From NCBI RefSeq assembly GCF_002272015.1, contig NZ_NPBY01000025.1, positions 1-53,183 of the forward strand: a stretch of DNA of 53,183 nt, in the 5' to 3' direction. This DNA comes from Paenibacillus campinasensis (lineage in GTDB: Bacteria > Bacillota > Bacilli > Paenibacillales > Paenibacillaceae). A model generated the notes under the pieces. The model was not told the origin of the DNA. It did not search any database and saw only the letters and a program-made list of their open reading frames with translations. This document shows positions 1 to 8,686 of this stretch, piece after piece. How positions within the stretch are numbered: the first letter of the stretch is position 1; every line of letters starts with the position of its first letter. Made by a program: the position numbers and the translations under genes.

Positions 1-90
1 CTTCATCGCGATCAACGCCTCCATGCAGGCTTCCTCGCTGTGGTAACGGCTGTGGAATGGTTGAAGCACTGTCTCCTCACGAAACTCCAT
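1..90 (-). CDS. Partial transposase N-terminus, probably IS1595-type (cut by window edge)
   Basis: Only the first 30 codons are present, reading leftward off the window. The peptide contains FHSRYHSEEACMEALIAMK, which resembles the helix just before the zinc ribbon of IS1595-family transposases (pattern F..R(F/Y).(S/T)EEAC...L...K(W)). That resemblance is from memory. The ATG at 90 follows GGGAGG with about 10 bases spacing. An almost identical copy starts at 53094 in the opposite orientation; they differ at residue 7 (Thr here, Ala there) and at silent bases. The zinc ribbon and DDE/N catalytic core would lie outside the window. Alternative: a duplicated SOS-controlled host gene, since LexA-type boxes sit in its promoter. 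Confidence 0.6.
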   Translation of the reverse strand, partial: MEFREETVLQPFHSRYHSEEACMEALIAMK

Positions 91-120
91 ATCTGCTCAT
101 CCTCCCGAACTTGAAATCCA

Positions 121-174
121 CGCACATACGTTCCCTTTCTCCTATATTATACCAAACGTACGTTCTGTTATCAA
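121..174 (-). promoter_or_regulatory. Promoter of the left transposase-like gene with two LexA-type boxes
   Basis: On the minus strand, TTGATA (169-174), a 17-base spacer and TATAAT (146-151) form a near-consensus sigma-A promoter. The spacer carries AGAACGTACGTTTG (153-166), matching 13 of 14 positions of the Bacillus LexA/DinR consensus CGAACRNRYGTTYG. A second box, GGAACGTATGTGCG (121-134), matches 12 of 14 and lies just downstream of the expected transcription start. The same arrangement occurs at the right window edge. Confidence 0.6.
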
Positions 175-299
175 ATGAAATTATTAGTTCAGCACAAAAA
201 ATGTATCTTTAGCATAGAAAAGTCGCATTCTATCGCTTTCTTCGACCTTTTTGCATTTGCCCGTTATTCTGGAAACTGTCCTAGCGCTCAACCGCTAAA

Positions 300-327
300 C
301 CTGAACGAAAGGGATAATCGTGAAAGG
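300..327 (+). repeat. Single half-site of the dispersed GGGATAATC repeat
   Basis: One 28-base copy of a motif whose core is CTGAACNAAAGGGATAATC. Other copies lie at 8263-8290, 8448-8475, 38701-38727, 38739-38765 and 52825-52852; four of those form two inverted pairs. This copy has no partner nearby. The rest of the 175-440 spacer contains no gene I can support. Confidence 0.6.
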
Positions 328-442
328 GGGAGGAGGCAGGGATACCAACAGCAGGAGAGCACGAGGACAAAGGCGATAACAAGCTGTTAATAGCGTGATC
401 TATCACTTACGAAGCGTGTGAAAATAATAAAATTTAAAGGAA

Positions 443-502
443 TTGACGACCGGACAATTGTCCGTTACAATAGAACAGCGTTGCCGGACAATTGTCCGGC
501 AA
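443..502 (+). promoter_or_regulatory. Efflux operon promoter with two palindromic operators
   Basis: TTGACG (443-448), a 17-base spacer and TACAAT (466-471) form a strong promoter. Its spacer is filled by the perfect 14-base palindrome CGGACAATTGTCCG (451-464). A second, perfect 22-base palindrome with the same core runs from 481 to 502, over the early transcribed region. Operator centres are 34 bases apart. The likely ligand is the TetR-family product of the second gene in the operon, which would make the operon self-repressing. Confidence 0.75.
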
Positions 503-530
503 TACATAGATATAAAGGAGGATTAAGGTC

Positions 531-1985
531 TTGGATATGGGAGTGGGGCCTGGGCAGGCCAACATTGATTTAAGCAAGATAAAGAGAGGGCCCATCGTGG
601 CTGCGTTAATTATCGGGGCGTTCGTATCCATACTGAACGAAACGCTGCTGAACATTGCATTTCCGGCTTTGATGACCCAATTCGGGATCGGAGAGGCTAC
701 GGTACAATGGCTGTCAACGTCATACCTGCTGGTGGTTGGTATTTTGGTGCCGGTAACGGCGCTGCTTCAGCTGTGGTTTACGACAAGGCAGATGTTTATT
801 GGGGCGATGAGCCTGTTTTTGATCGGTACGATTGTTTGTGGATTTTCGCCGGTATTTGGCATGTTGCTGTTTGGCCGGATCTTACAGGCGGTCGGAACAG
901 GGCTAATGCTGCCGGTTCTTATGAATACAATTCTGAGTATCTATCCGCCGGAAAACCGCGGTGCGGCAATGGGAATGATCGGTCTCGTTATTATGACGGC
1001 TCCGGCGATCGGCCCGACGCTTTCCGGTTTCATCGTAGAGGCGCTGAACTGGCGCTGGTTGTTCTATCTGGTTATTCCGCTGGCACTCTTCTCGATTGTG
1101 TTCGCAGCGATATATTTGAAGAACGTGTCGGTGCTGACCAAACCGAAGGTGGATTACCTCTCGATTATTCTGTCGACGATTGGCTTCGGCGGTATCGTAT
1201 ATGGTTTCAGCAGTGCGGGTGAAGGTTCTTGGTCGGATCCGCTCGTGACGTGGTGCATTCTTGCCGGTGTGATTGGCTTGGGGCTCTTTGTTTGGCGCCA
1301 GTTGACGGTGAAGGAGCCAATGCTGGATCTGCGCACCTTTAAATATCCGATGTTCGCACTTGTAACGGTGCTGATGCTAGTTCTGATGATGAGCATGTTC
1401 TCCACCATGATCATGCTGCCGCTGTTCCTTCAGAATGCGCTCGGATTGACGGCACTTGCCGCCGGTCTCGTCCTGATGCCGGGCAGTATCGTCAACGGTC
1501 TGATGGCGCCGATTACAGGCAGGCTGTTTGACAAATTCGGACCTCGGGTGCTTGTCATCCCAGGACTCAGTCTGATGGTGATTGCTGTGTTCCTGTTCTC
1601 GCGTATCGACTCTTCTTGGACTGGTGGTAACGTCATCTTTATCCATGTTATGATGATGCTGGGAATTTCAATGGTTATGATGCCGGCTCAGACAACGGCG
1701 CTAAATCAGCTGCCGCGTCTGTTGTACCCGCACGGGACGGCGATTATGAATACGTTGCAGCAGGTAGCCGGGGCTGTCGGGATGGCGCTGTTCATCAGCA
1801 TCATGACAGCTGGTGCGAGAAATTATGCGGTCACAACCGGAGATCTGAATCCTGTGGAAGCGATGGTTGCAGGTTTGCATAATGCGTTTATCGTCGGTCT
1901 GGTTATGGCCGGGATCGCCTTGGTGCTGGGCTTGTTCGTGAAGCGGACGTACTCTCCTACAAGTGAGGAGAAGTCTGCTGCGTAA
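531..1985 (+). CDS. MFS multidrug exporter, DHA2 (EmrB/QacA) family
   Basis: A membrane protein of 484 residues with about 14 hydrophobic segments, the size and topology of DHA2 drug:proton antiporters. 'WLSTSYLLV' and 'GRILQAVGTGLMLPV' in the N-terminal half match the family's helix 2 and motif C regions (motif C carries the G...GP...G pattern seen in 'APAIGPTLSG'). It probably exports hydrophobic drugs through the cytoplasmic membrane. The start is taken as TTG 531, 9 bases after AAAGGAGG (514-521); ATG 537 is possible but spaced too far. It is the first gene of an operon with the TetR gene 31 bases downstream and lies behind two palindromic operators. Substrate cannot be told from sequence. 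Confidence 0.88.
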   Translation: MDMGVGPGQANIDLSKIKRGPIVAALIIGAFVSILNETLLNIAFPALMTQFGIGEATVQWLSTSYLLVVGILVPVTALLQLWFTTRQMFIGAMSLFLIGTIVCGFSPVFGMLLFGRILQAVGTGLMLPVLMNTILSIYPPENRGAAMGMIGLVIMTAPAIGPTLSGFIVEALNWRWLFYLVIPLALFSIVFAAIYLKNVSVLTKPKVDYLSIILSTIGFGGIVYGFSSAGEGSWSDPLVTWCILAGVIGLGLFVWRQLTVKEPMLDLRTFKYPMFALVTVLMLVLMMSMFSTMIMLPLFLQNALGLTALAAGLVLMPGSIVNGLMAPITGRLFDKFGPRVLVIPGLSLMVIAVFLFSRIDSSWTGGNVIFIHVMMMLGISMVMMPAQTTALNQLPRLLYPHGTAIMNTLQQVAGAVGMALFISIMTAGARNYAVTTGDLNPVEAMVAGLHNAFIVGLVMAGIALVLGLFVKRTYSPTSEEKSAA

Positions 1986-2016
1986 CTCCAAGCATGGTTC
2001 AGAAGGGGAAACAAGC

Positions 2017-2613
2017 ATGCGGATAAGAAAAGAGAATGATGAGCTGAGTCAAAAAATTCTGGATACGGCACAGGCCTTGTTTGACAAATACGGGGTTGAG
2101 GATGTTTCCATGCATCAGGTCGCAAAGACCGTCGGTATAGGTCAGGGAACGTTGTACCGGCGCTATCCGAGCAAAAGCAAAATCTGCTTTTCGCTAATGG
2201 AAACGAAGATCGACCGCTTTATGAAGGAAATCAAGGCCTACCTCGAATCAAATGGGGAACTTCCGGTGGCGGTCCGGCTGCGGACGGTGCTGACCCGGGT
2301 CATTCTTCACTTCAATGAGGATTTGGAATGGCTTCGTGTGATGCTGACTGCCGACAGGCTGGAGGAAACCAAGAAGAATGTGTGTGAGTCCCCACCCTTT
2401 GATTTTCTGCAAAAGGAGATCCAAGGACTACTGGAGGAAGCTGCCGAACAGGAAGGACTGATGCCGGTTGACCCGGGGTTTACGTCCATCATGCTTGCTT
2501 CTCTGCCACGTGCTGACGTCATTTTGTATTTTCGGGATCATGGACATAGTGCCGAGGATATTGCAGAGCAATATTGCCGGAGCTTTGTGGATCCGCTGTT
2601 TATAAGCCGTTGA
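2017..2613 (+). CDS. TetR/AcrR-family transcriptional regulator
   Basis: A protein of 198 residues. An N-terminal TetR helix-turn-helix covers about residues 10-56 ('ILDTAQALFDKYGVEDVSMH' followed by 'VAKTVGIGQGTLYRRYPSKS'), and a divergent ligand-binding helical domain follows. The start is ATG 2017 with AGAAGGGG just upstream; an in-frame opening from 1963 overlaps the efflux gene and lacks a ribosome site. It is co-transcribed with the efflux pump. By TetR-family precedent it would repress the operon at the palindromes in 451-502 until a pump substrate binds. That regulatory link is inferred from arrangement. Confidence 0.88.
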   Translation: MRIRKENDELSQKILDTAQALFDKYGVEDVSMHQVAKTVGIGQGTLYRRYPSKSKICFSLMETKIDRFMKEIKAYLESNGELPVAVRLRTVLTRVILHFNEDLEWLRVMLTADRLEETKKNVCESPPFDFLQKEIQGLLEEAAEQEGLMPVDPGFTSIMLASLPRADVILYFRDHGHSAEDIAEQYCRSFVDPLFISR

Positions 2614-2624
2614 AACACAGCTAA

Positions 2625-2757
2625 CGCTGCTCGTGTTAGTGTTAGGCTAAGGTAGTGCTAATGCTAATAATGTTAAGGCTAGTGCCAGTGTTAAGGCTGA
2701 GGCTAAGGCTAGACTAATGCTAGTGCTAATGCTAATGCTAATGCCAGTACTATCGTT
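2625..2757. repeat. Degenerate 6-base tandem repeat (GCTAAT/GCTAGT/GCTAAG)
   Basis: About 130 bases between the TetR stop and the terminator consist of imperfect hexamers such as GCTAATGCTAATGCTAATGC, with substitutions increasing toward the ends. No coding signal is seen on either strand. It is one of several intergenic arrays in the window, each with a different unit. Confidence 0.7.
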
Positions 2758-2834
2758 AGTGATCAGGCGGCCTAAGCTTGATCGGGGCTTGCATTTCATA
2801 CAAAACAGAGCTGTCCGCCAATTGGCAATCAAGA

Positions 2835-2875
2835 GCCGGACCGTGCAGGGGATAATCCCTGGCGGTCCGGCTTTT
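2835..2875 (+). terminator. Rho-independent terminator of the efflux operon
   Basis: The 9-base perfect stem GCCGGACCG (2835-2843) / CGGTCCGGC (2863-2871) is followed by TTTT. The loop holds a nested near-palindrome, AGGGGATAATCCCT. Confidence 0.75.
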
Positions 2876-2987
2876 CGCATGGAGATTTAACTTATTACAG
2901 CTCCTGGGCGGGCAGGTATATTCTTCTTCCTTGCAGAATACTGTACAACAAAAGCATCCGGACATGGACCTTATGGGGGGAAGCGCT

Positions 2988-4316
2988 ATGCATCGCCTGC
3001 GCCGCTGGATCAATTCACCGTATTCATTCTCGCTCGGCATGTTTGCGATGATGGTGCCGAGTCAGGCTTTCAGTTCCTTTTATAGCTACTTTTATGTAGA
3101 GAAGCTAGGTCTGGGCATCGGGCTGGCCACGCTGGCAAGAATGATCTTTCTGATCTGGGATGCGGTTAACAACCCGCTTATGGGTTATTGGTCCGACCGG
3201 ACCCGGACGCGCTTCGGACGGCGAAGACCGTGGGTGTTTGGCGCGATGCCGGTGTTCATGCTAATGTTCATCATGGTATTCTCGCCTCCGTCGGGACTTG
3301 CCCAAGGCGGATTGTTCGCGTGGTTCTTGATCGCGCTGCTGCTGTTCGAGGCAGCGGCTACGGTGCTGTGGGTAAACTACGGCGCATTATTTCCCGAGCT
3401 GTTCAGAGGAGATCGGCTGCGTGCCAAAGCCTCCGCTATCCAGCAGGGCTACCAGGTGGTGGCGCTGCTCATCGGAACGGCGCTGACCCCCATTTTGTTT
3501 GACGCGATAGGCTTTTCCCGCATGGCTGTCCTGTATGCGTTCCTGTTCGGAATATTCATGCTGCTCTGCATGTTATCGGTACGGGAAAACGAGACATACG
3601 CTCAACAGAAGCCGCTTAAACTGGTGCGGGCATTTCGGGAAACATTGAACAACCGCAAGTTTTGGGTGTTTCATATATCGAATTCATTTGCTCAGACGGT
3701 TAACGGACTAATTAGCTCGATGATTCCGTTCTACGCCAAATATGTGCTTGGCATACCGGAGGCGCTTGTATCGGTGCTGCTTGCTTCGGTTTTTGTATCT
3801 GTCATCCCGCTCGTGTTTGTGTGGTACTGGATTATTCGCACGATGGACGGCGTGAAGGCATGGCGGCTGTCGCTGGCAGCTTACGGGCTATCCGTCATCC
3901 CGCTCTGGTTCGGTCAGGATCTGACCAGCGGCATTCTGGCAGGCGTTATGGTCGGATTCGGCCTGGCTGGCTTTCTCGTTACGCCAGCGATCGTCAGCGG
4001 GAGAATTATCGATGAGGATGAGGCGCGAACCGGGCTGCGCAGGGAAGGGATCTATACGGCTGTGGGTGGATTTATTACACGTTCAAGCGGGTTGATCTCG
4101 GCCATTGCCTTCTGGATCGTAGGCATCATATTCGGATATGAAAGTGGCGACAACCCGGGGAACAATCCGGAAGCGACCTTCCGGTACCTGACAAGTGTGG
4201 TTCCGCTGATACTGCTTGGAATCGCCTTCCTCATATCTTTTATGGTCAAAATGGATTTCAACAACACACTAAAAGGGGAACTCGAACATGGAACGAAGAC
4301 TGATCATCAACTGTGA
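2988..4316 (+). CDS. MFS sugar:cation symporter, GPH (MelB-like) family
   Basis: A polytopic membrane protein of 442 residues with about 12 hydrophobic segments. The GPH signature is clear: 'DAVNNPLMGYWSDRT' followed by 'RFGRRRPW', the cation/sugar motif of MelB, XynP and related glycoside-pentoside-hexuronide symporters. ATG 2988 is chosen because GGGGGGA lies 8 bases upstream and the preceding 19 in-frame codons are not family-like. Its 3' end overlaps the ChbG-type deacetylase by 29 bases, so the two are translationally coupled. This suggests uptake of an N-acetylated or acetylated oligosaccharide that the partner then deacetylates. The sugar itself is not predictable. Confidence 0.85.
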   Translation: MHRLRRWINSPYSFSLGMFAMMVPSQAFSSFYSYFYVEKLGLGIGLATLARMIFLIWDAVNNPLMGYWSDRTRTRFGRRRPWVFGAMPVFMLMFIMVFSPPSGLAQGGLFAWFLIALLLFEAAATVLWVNYGALFPELFRGDRLRAKASAIQQGYQVVALLIGTALTPILFDAIGFSRMAVLYAFLFGIFMLLCMLSVRENETYAQQKPLKLVRAFRETLNNRKFWVFHISNSFAQTVNGLISSMIPFYAKYVLGIPEALVSVLLASVFVSVIPLVFVWYWIIRTMDGVKAWRLSLAAYGLSVIPLWFGQDLTSGILAGVMVGFGLAGFLVTPAIVSGRIIDEDEARTGLRREGIYTAVGGFITRSSGLISAIAFWIVGIIFGYESGDNPGNNPEATFRYLTSVVPLILLGIAFLISFMVKMDFNNTLKGELEHGTKTDHQL

Positions 4317-5202
4317 TGATTTTGGACAGAGCCCGGCAGCAAACAAAGCGATCTTCCACCTGCTGGAAGAGGGCAAGGTATCGTCGGCAACAGTCATGGC
4401 GGTTGCGCCCGGTTATGAAGAAGCTGCGTCCTGGTGTGCCCGCAGGCAGCAGCCCAATGTGGGACTTCATCTGACCTTGACCAGCGAGTTTGAGGCGCTT
4501 CGGTGGGCCAGTCTGACGGGACACCCGTCGCTTCATGATGAGACTGGCCATCAATACCGGACTGTGCAGGAGTTCGAGACTGGTGCAGCTGCTGGCGCAG
4601 TGATGAAGGAACTTGAGGCCCAATATCAGTTGGCCCGGAAATCCGGAATCCGGCTTAGCCATATCGATAACCATATGGGGAGCCTGTATGGTGTGGAGAC
4701 CGGCCGTAGCCTGATTCCGCAAATGCTGTGGAAAGCCAGGCGCTGGCGGCTGCCGGCCAGGCTGTTCCGCTATATTGATCCGAGCGATCCGCTGCTCAGC
4801 ACCTTGTCGAATATCCAGCGGCCGGTGGCGCTGGCTTCCGGACTGGCCGATGCCTTCGGCGTACCGATCCCGGATTATTTGCTGTCCCACCCTTACCGGA
4901 TTGTGGAGGGGGAGAGGTATGATCGCTTCAAGCAGTCGATCATCGCCAGGCTGTACAAGCTGCCGGAAGGCGTGTGCGAGACGTACGTTCATCCAGGCGC
5001 GGAGGATGAATGGATGCAGGCATCGATTCCGAACTGGGACAAGCGGATATGGGAATTCCGGCTTTTGTTTGATGATGATTTTGCCTATGCTATGAAAGAT
5101 GCGAAGGTGATTTTGACAGACTACCGGTATGTCGAGCGATATTTGCGGCGCCCTCGCGGGCGGTCGGCAGTGAAGCTGATGAAGGTGCTGATCGCTAAAT
5201 AA
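4288..5202 (+). CDS. ChbG/HpnK (YdjC) family carbohydrate deacetylase
   Basis: A cytosolic protein of 304 residues, typical for the family. Diagnostic pieces are 'INCDDFG' at residues 7-13 (metal-binding Asp pair), 'VGLHLTLT' and 'SHIDNHMGSLYG' (His metal ligands and catalytic region), and 'ETYVHPG' near the C-terminus. Characterised members remove acetyl groups from chito-oligosaccharides (E. coli ChbG). The start ATG lies inside the GPH symporter gene behind AAAAGGGG, so the two form an operon. The coupling suggests deacetylation of the sugar imported by its neighbour. The natural substrate is unproven. Confidence 0.85.
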   Translation: MERRLIINCDDFGQSPAANKAIFHLLEEGKVSSATVMAVAPGYEEAASWCARRQQPNVGLHLTLTSEFEALRWASLTGHPSLHDETGHQYRTVQEFETGAAAGAVMKELEAQYQLARKSGIRLSHIDNHMGSLYGVETGRSLIPQMLWKARRWRLPARLFRYIDPSDPLLSTLSNIQRPVALASGLADAFGVPIPDYLLSHPYRIVEGERYDRFKQSIIARLYKLPEGVCETYVHPGAEDEWMQASIPNWDKRIWEFRLLFDDDFAYAMKDAKVILTDYRYVERYLRRPRGRSAVKLMKVLIAK

Positions 5203-5226
5203 GGTGGCTGTCAGGCCGCAACTATA

Positions 5227-5262
5227 GCGGTCGTCCTTACGAGGAGGGACGATCGCCTTTTT
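5227..5262 (+). terminator. Terminator after the GPH/ChbG operon
   Basis: Stem GCGGTCGTCC (5227-5236) / GGACGATCGC (5247-5256), one G-U pair, followed by CCTTTTT. The 5263-5478 spacer beyond it holds a 61-codon open frame without ribosome site or family resemblance, which I do not call. Confidence 0.75.
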
Positions 5263-5478
5263 ATGACAGAAAGTGCGCACCTATCCGTCGATTCCGGGCG
5301 ATGTCGGACGTACATTAGAGATAAGATAAGAAAAAGGAAAAGAGACAGTCCAAGGAGAATTGTTATATATCCGGGAATGCTGGATATTAACAGGATCACT
5401 TTACAAGAGGATTATGTTCTGATGCACTGGGAGTCGTTCGGCGCATAATCCCGACAAATACAGACAAAGGCGGCGGTG

Positions 5479-6906
5479 ATGTTGTCCATGGTACAGTTTC
5501 GGATTGAGAAGGATTTTCTGGGGGAAAAGCAGCTTCCATTGGAGGCCTACTACGGAATTAACACGGTCAGGGCTGTTGAGAACTTTCCGATCAGCGGCGT
5601 GCCGATCCACAGCGAGCTGATCACGGCGCTTGCCGAAGTGAAGAAGGCGGCTGCAATCGCCAATATGGAGCTGGGCTGGCTTCCGAAGCGGATCGGTAAC
5701 GCCATTTCGGAGGCAGCCGACGAGATTATTGAAGGCAATCTTCGTTCGGAATTCATCGTGGACTCGATTCAGGGAGGTGCAGGCACCTCGATCAACATGA
5801 ACATGAATGAGGTGTTGGCCAACCGTGCGCTGGAGCTGATGGGCCAGCAAAAAGGGGAGTATTTCCATTGCAGTCCAAACAACCATGTGAACATGTCCCA
5901 GTCCACGAACGATGCAATCCCGACAGCGATCCGGATCGCTTCGTTTCGACTGACGCAGGATCTGCTTCAGGTGTTTCGCACATTGGTGACAGGAATCCGG
6001 GCGAAGGCCGAAGAGTTTGATGATGTCATCAAGATGGGGCGCACTCATCTACAGGATGCGGTTCCGATTCGTCTCGGACAAGAGTTCGGTGCTTACGCCA
6101 ACGTGTTGGAGCGGGATATAGCCCGTATTGAACGTGCGGCGCAAGGGCTGCTGGTTGTGAATATGGGGGCGACGGCTGTCGGTACCGGGCTGAATGCCAC
6201 ACCGGATTACATGCGCAGCGTCGTGCAGCATTTGAACGAGCTGACCGGCTTCTCGCTCAGGCAAGCGGATGATCTGGTCGATGCGACACAGAACACCGAT
6301 GCGTATATGGAATTGTCAGCGGCGCTAAAAGTATGTGCCGTCAATATATCGAAGATGTGTAATGACATCCGCTTGATGGCGTCAGGGCCACGGGCAGGGC
6401 TGGGCGAGCTCAACGTGCCGCCAAGGCAGCCGGGATCGTCGATCATGCCGGGCAAGGTAAACCCGGTTATGGCTGAGGTGATGAACCAGATTGCATTCCA
6501 GGTCATCGGCAACGATCATACGATCAGCCTGGCCTGCGAAGCAGGGCAGTTCGAGCTGAACGTAATGGTTCCGGTGGCAGCCAACAATCTGATGCATTCC
6601 CTGAAGATTTTGAAGAACGGCATGGATGTATTTTATAAAAACCTGATGATTGACCTGAAGGCGAACAGAGAGAGCTGCAAGTATTATGTTGATAACAGCT
6701 ACGGCATTATTACAGCATTGAATCCGCATCTGGGCTACGATGTGGCTTCCAGATTGGTGAAGGAAGCGCAGCAGACGGGCCAGGGTATTCGGGAAATCAT
6801 TCTGGAGAAGGGCCTGCTGACCGAAGAACAGATCAATGTGATTCTAGACCCGTATCATATGACGTCTCCGGGGATCGCAGGCGAGGAGTTTTTGCTGAAT
6901 CAGTAG
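5479..6906 (+). CDS. aspA: Aspartate ammonia-lyase
   Basis: Cytosolic enzyme of the fumarase/aspartase superfamily that converts L-aspartate reversibly to fumarate and ammonia. The 475 residues match the usual length. It has the N-terminal 'RIEKDFLGEKQLP' typical of aspartases, 'SSIMPGKVNPV' (catalytic SS loop, about residues 319-329), 'MGRTHLQDAVP', and 'SQSTNDAIPTAIRIA'. Start choice: AAAGGCGG (5466-5473) best serves ATG 5479; ATG 5488 and GTG 5476 are alternatives. An M20 amidohydrolase follows after 20 bases, so the two are probably co-transcribed and could release then deaminate amino acids. The catalytic motifs are intact. Confidence 0.93.
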   Translation: MLSMVQFRIEKDFLGEKQLPLEAYYGINTVRAVENFPISGVPIHSELITALAEVKKAAAIANMELGWLPKRIGNAISEAADEIIEGNLRSEFIVDSIQGGAGTSINMNMNEVLANRALELMGQQKGEYFHCSPNNHVNMSQSTNDAIPTAIRIASFRLTQDLLQVFRTLVTGIRAKAEEFDDVIKMGRTHLQDAVPIRLGQEFGAYANVLERDIARIERAAQGLLVVNMGATAVGTGLNATPDYMRSVVQHLNELTGFSLRQADDLVDATQNTDAYMELSAALKVCAVNISKMCNDIRLMASGPRAGLGELNVPPRQPGSSIMPGKVNPVMAEVMNQIAFQVIGNDHTISLACEAGQFELNVMVPVAANNLMHSLKILKNGMDVFYKNLMIDLKANRESCKYYVDNSYGIITALNPHLGYDVASRLVKEAQQTGQGIREIILEKGLLTEEQINVILDPYHMTSPGIAGEEFLLNQ

Positions 6907-6926
6907 GCGAGTGAGGGGGAGGCCAG

Positions 6927-8120
<1,194 letters not shown>

Positions 8121-8129
8121 ACATTAATC

Positions 8130-8160
8130 GCCTCATACCTTAACGGTATGGGGCTTCTAT
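8130..8160 (+). terminator. Probable terminator after the aspA operon
   Basis: A 10-base stem GCCTCATACC (8130-8139) / GGTATGGGGC (8145-8154), all pairs possible including one G-U, with a 5-base loop. The tail TTCTAT is weak, so termination may be partial. Confidence 0.5.
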
Positions 8161-8262
8161 GCGGTGGAGTCCGACTCGTGGAATGCTGTGCGGACTGTGG
8201 AGTGCGGCGTCTGCTGGTGAAGTGCGGACTGTGCTGTGCAGTTCGGACTTGTACCGGGAGAG

Positions 8263-8475
8263 CCTTGCATGATTATCCCGTTAGATCAGGAGTTTTTTGC
8301 CTGTTCCGCCTATCTGCCATCTTCTTTTCCTGCTCACCAGCCTTCCTGACTTCTACCCTCATATCCTCATACCCTCGCATCCTCACATCCTCACATCCTC
8401 ACATCCTCACATCATCATATACTCGTATACTTCTGTCCCCCTGTCTCCCTGAACGAAAGGGATAATCATGCAAGG
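8263..8475. repeat. 213-bp element bounded by 28-base inverted repeats (MITE- or BIME-like)
   Basis: Left arm 8263-8290 and right arm 8448-8475 are inverted copies matching at 25 of 28 positions, with core CTGAACNAAAGGGATAATC and shared outer end CATGCAAGG. Between them are about 160 bases of non-coding sequence, including tandem CATCCTCA units (four exact copies, 8378-8409, with decayed copies around). Upstream, 8160-8260 is another degenerate repeat (unit near GTGCGGACTGTG). No transposase is inside. Confidence 0.65.
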
Positions 8476-8620
8476 GGTGGGGGAGAGACTAGTGTTGTAA
8501 GGAGGAAAGGGGGAATAAAGCGTTGCTCGTACTGCGCATCTCATTCGCTTGACAAAGCGCTGAACATTAAGGACACTAAGAGCGATAACTGTGACAGTTC
8601 CAAACATGATTCTATAGATT

Positions 8621-8654
8621 GTACAAAAACACTTGTACCAAGGTGATTTGCACC
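8621..8654. promoter_or_regulatory. Candidate operators in front of the YheO-type regulator
   Basis: The perfect inverted repeat GTACAA (8621-8626), 6 bases, TTGTAC (8633-8638) is followed directly by GGTG-atttg-CACC (8642-8654). Both lie within 70 bases of the regulator start and could be autoregulatory sites. No family consensus is known to me for this position. Confidence 0.35.
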
Positions 8655-8686
8655 AAATTGACGAAATCAAAGCAGAAAGTGTGTGA

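Noticed and set aside
175..390. 71-codon open frame between the left edge gene and the efflux operon
   Set aside because: It begins inside the -35 region of the divergent edge gene, has no ribosome site, resembles no family and crosses a dispersed repeat.
2846..2860. GGGGATAATCCC in the TetR terminator loop as a seventh dispersed-repeat copy
   Set aside because: Only the GGGATAATC core matches; the CTGAAC part and outer bases are absent.
2647..2880. 77-codon minus-strand frame with Ser/Ile and Ala/Leu repeats
   Set aside because: The repetitive peptide is simply the hexamer DNA repeat translated, and it runs through a terminator.
5263..5448. 61-codon open frame before aspA
   Set aside because: It starts right after a terminator, lacks a ribosome site and shows no recognisable pattern.
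8357..8415. CRISPR-like array
   Set aside because: The 8-base CATCCTCA units are contiguous without spacers, and no cas gene is present. The other arrays are likewise simple tandem repeats.
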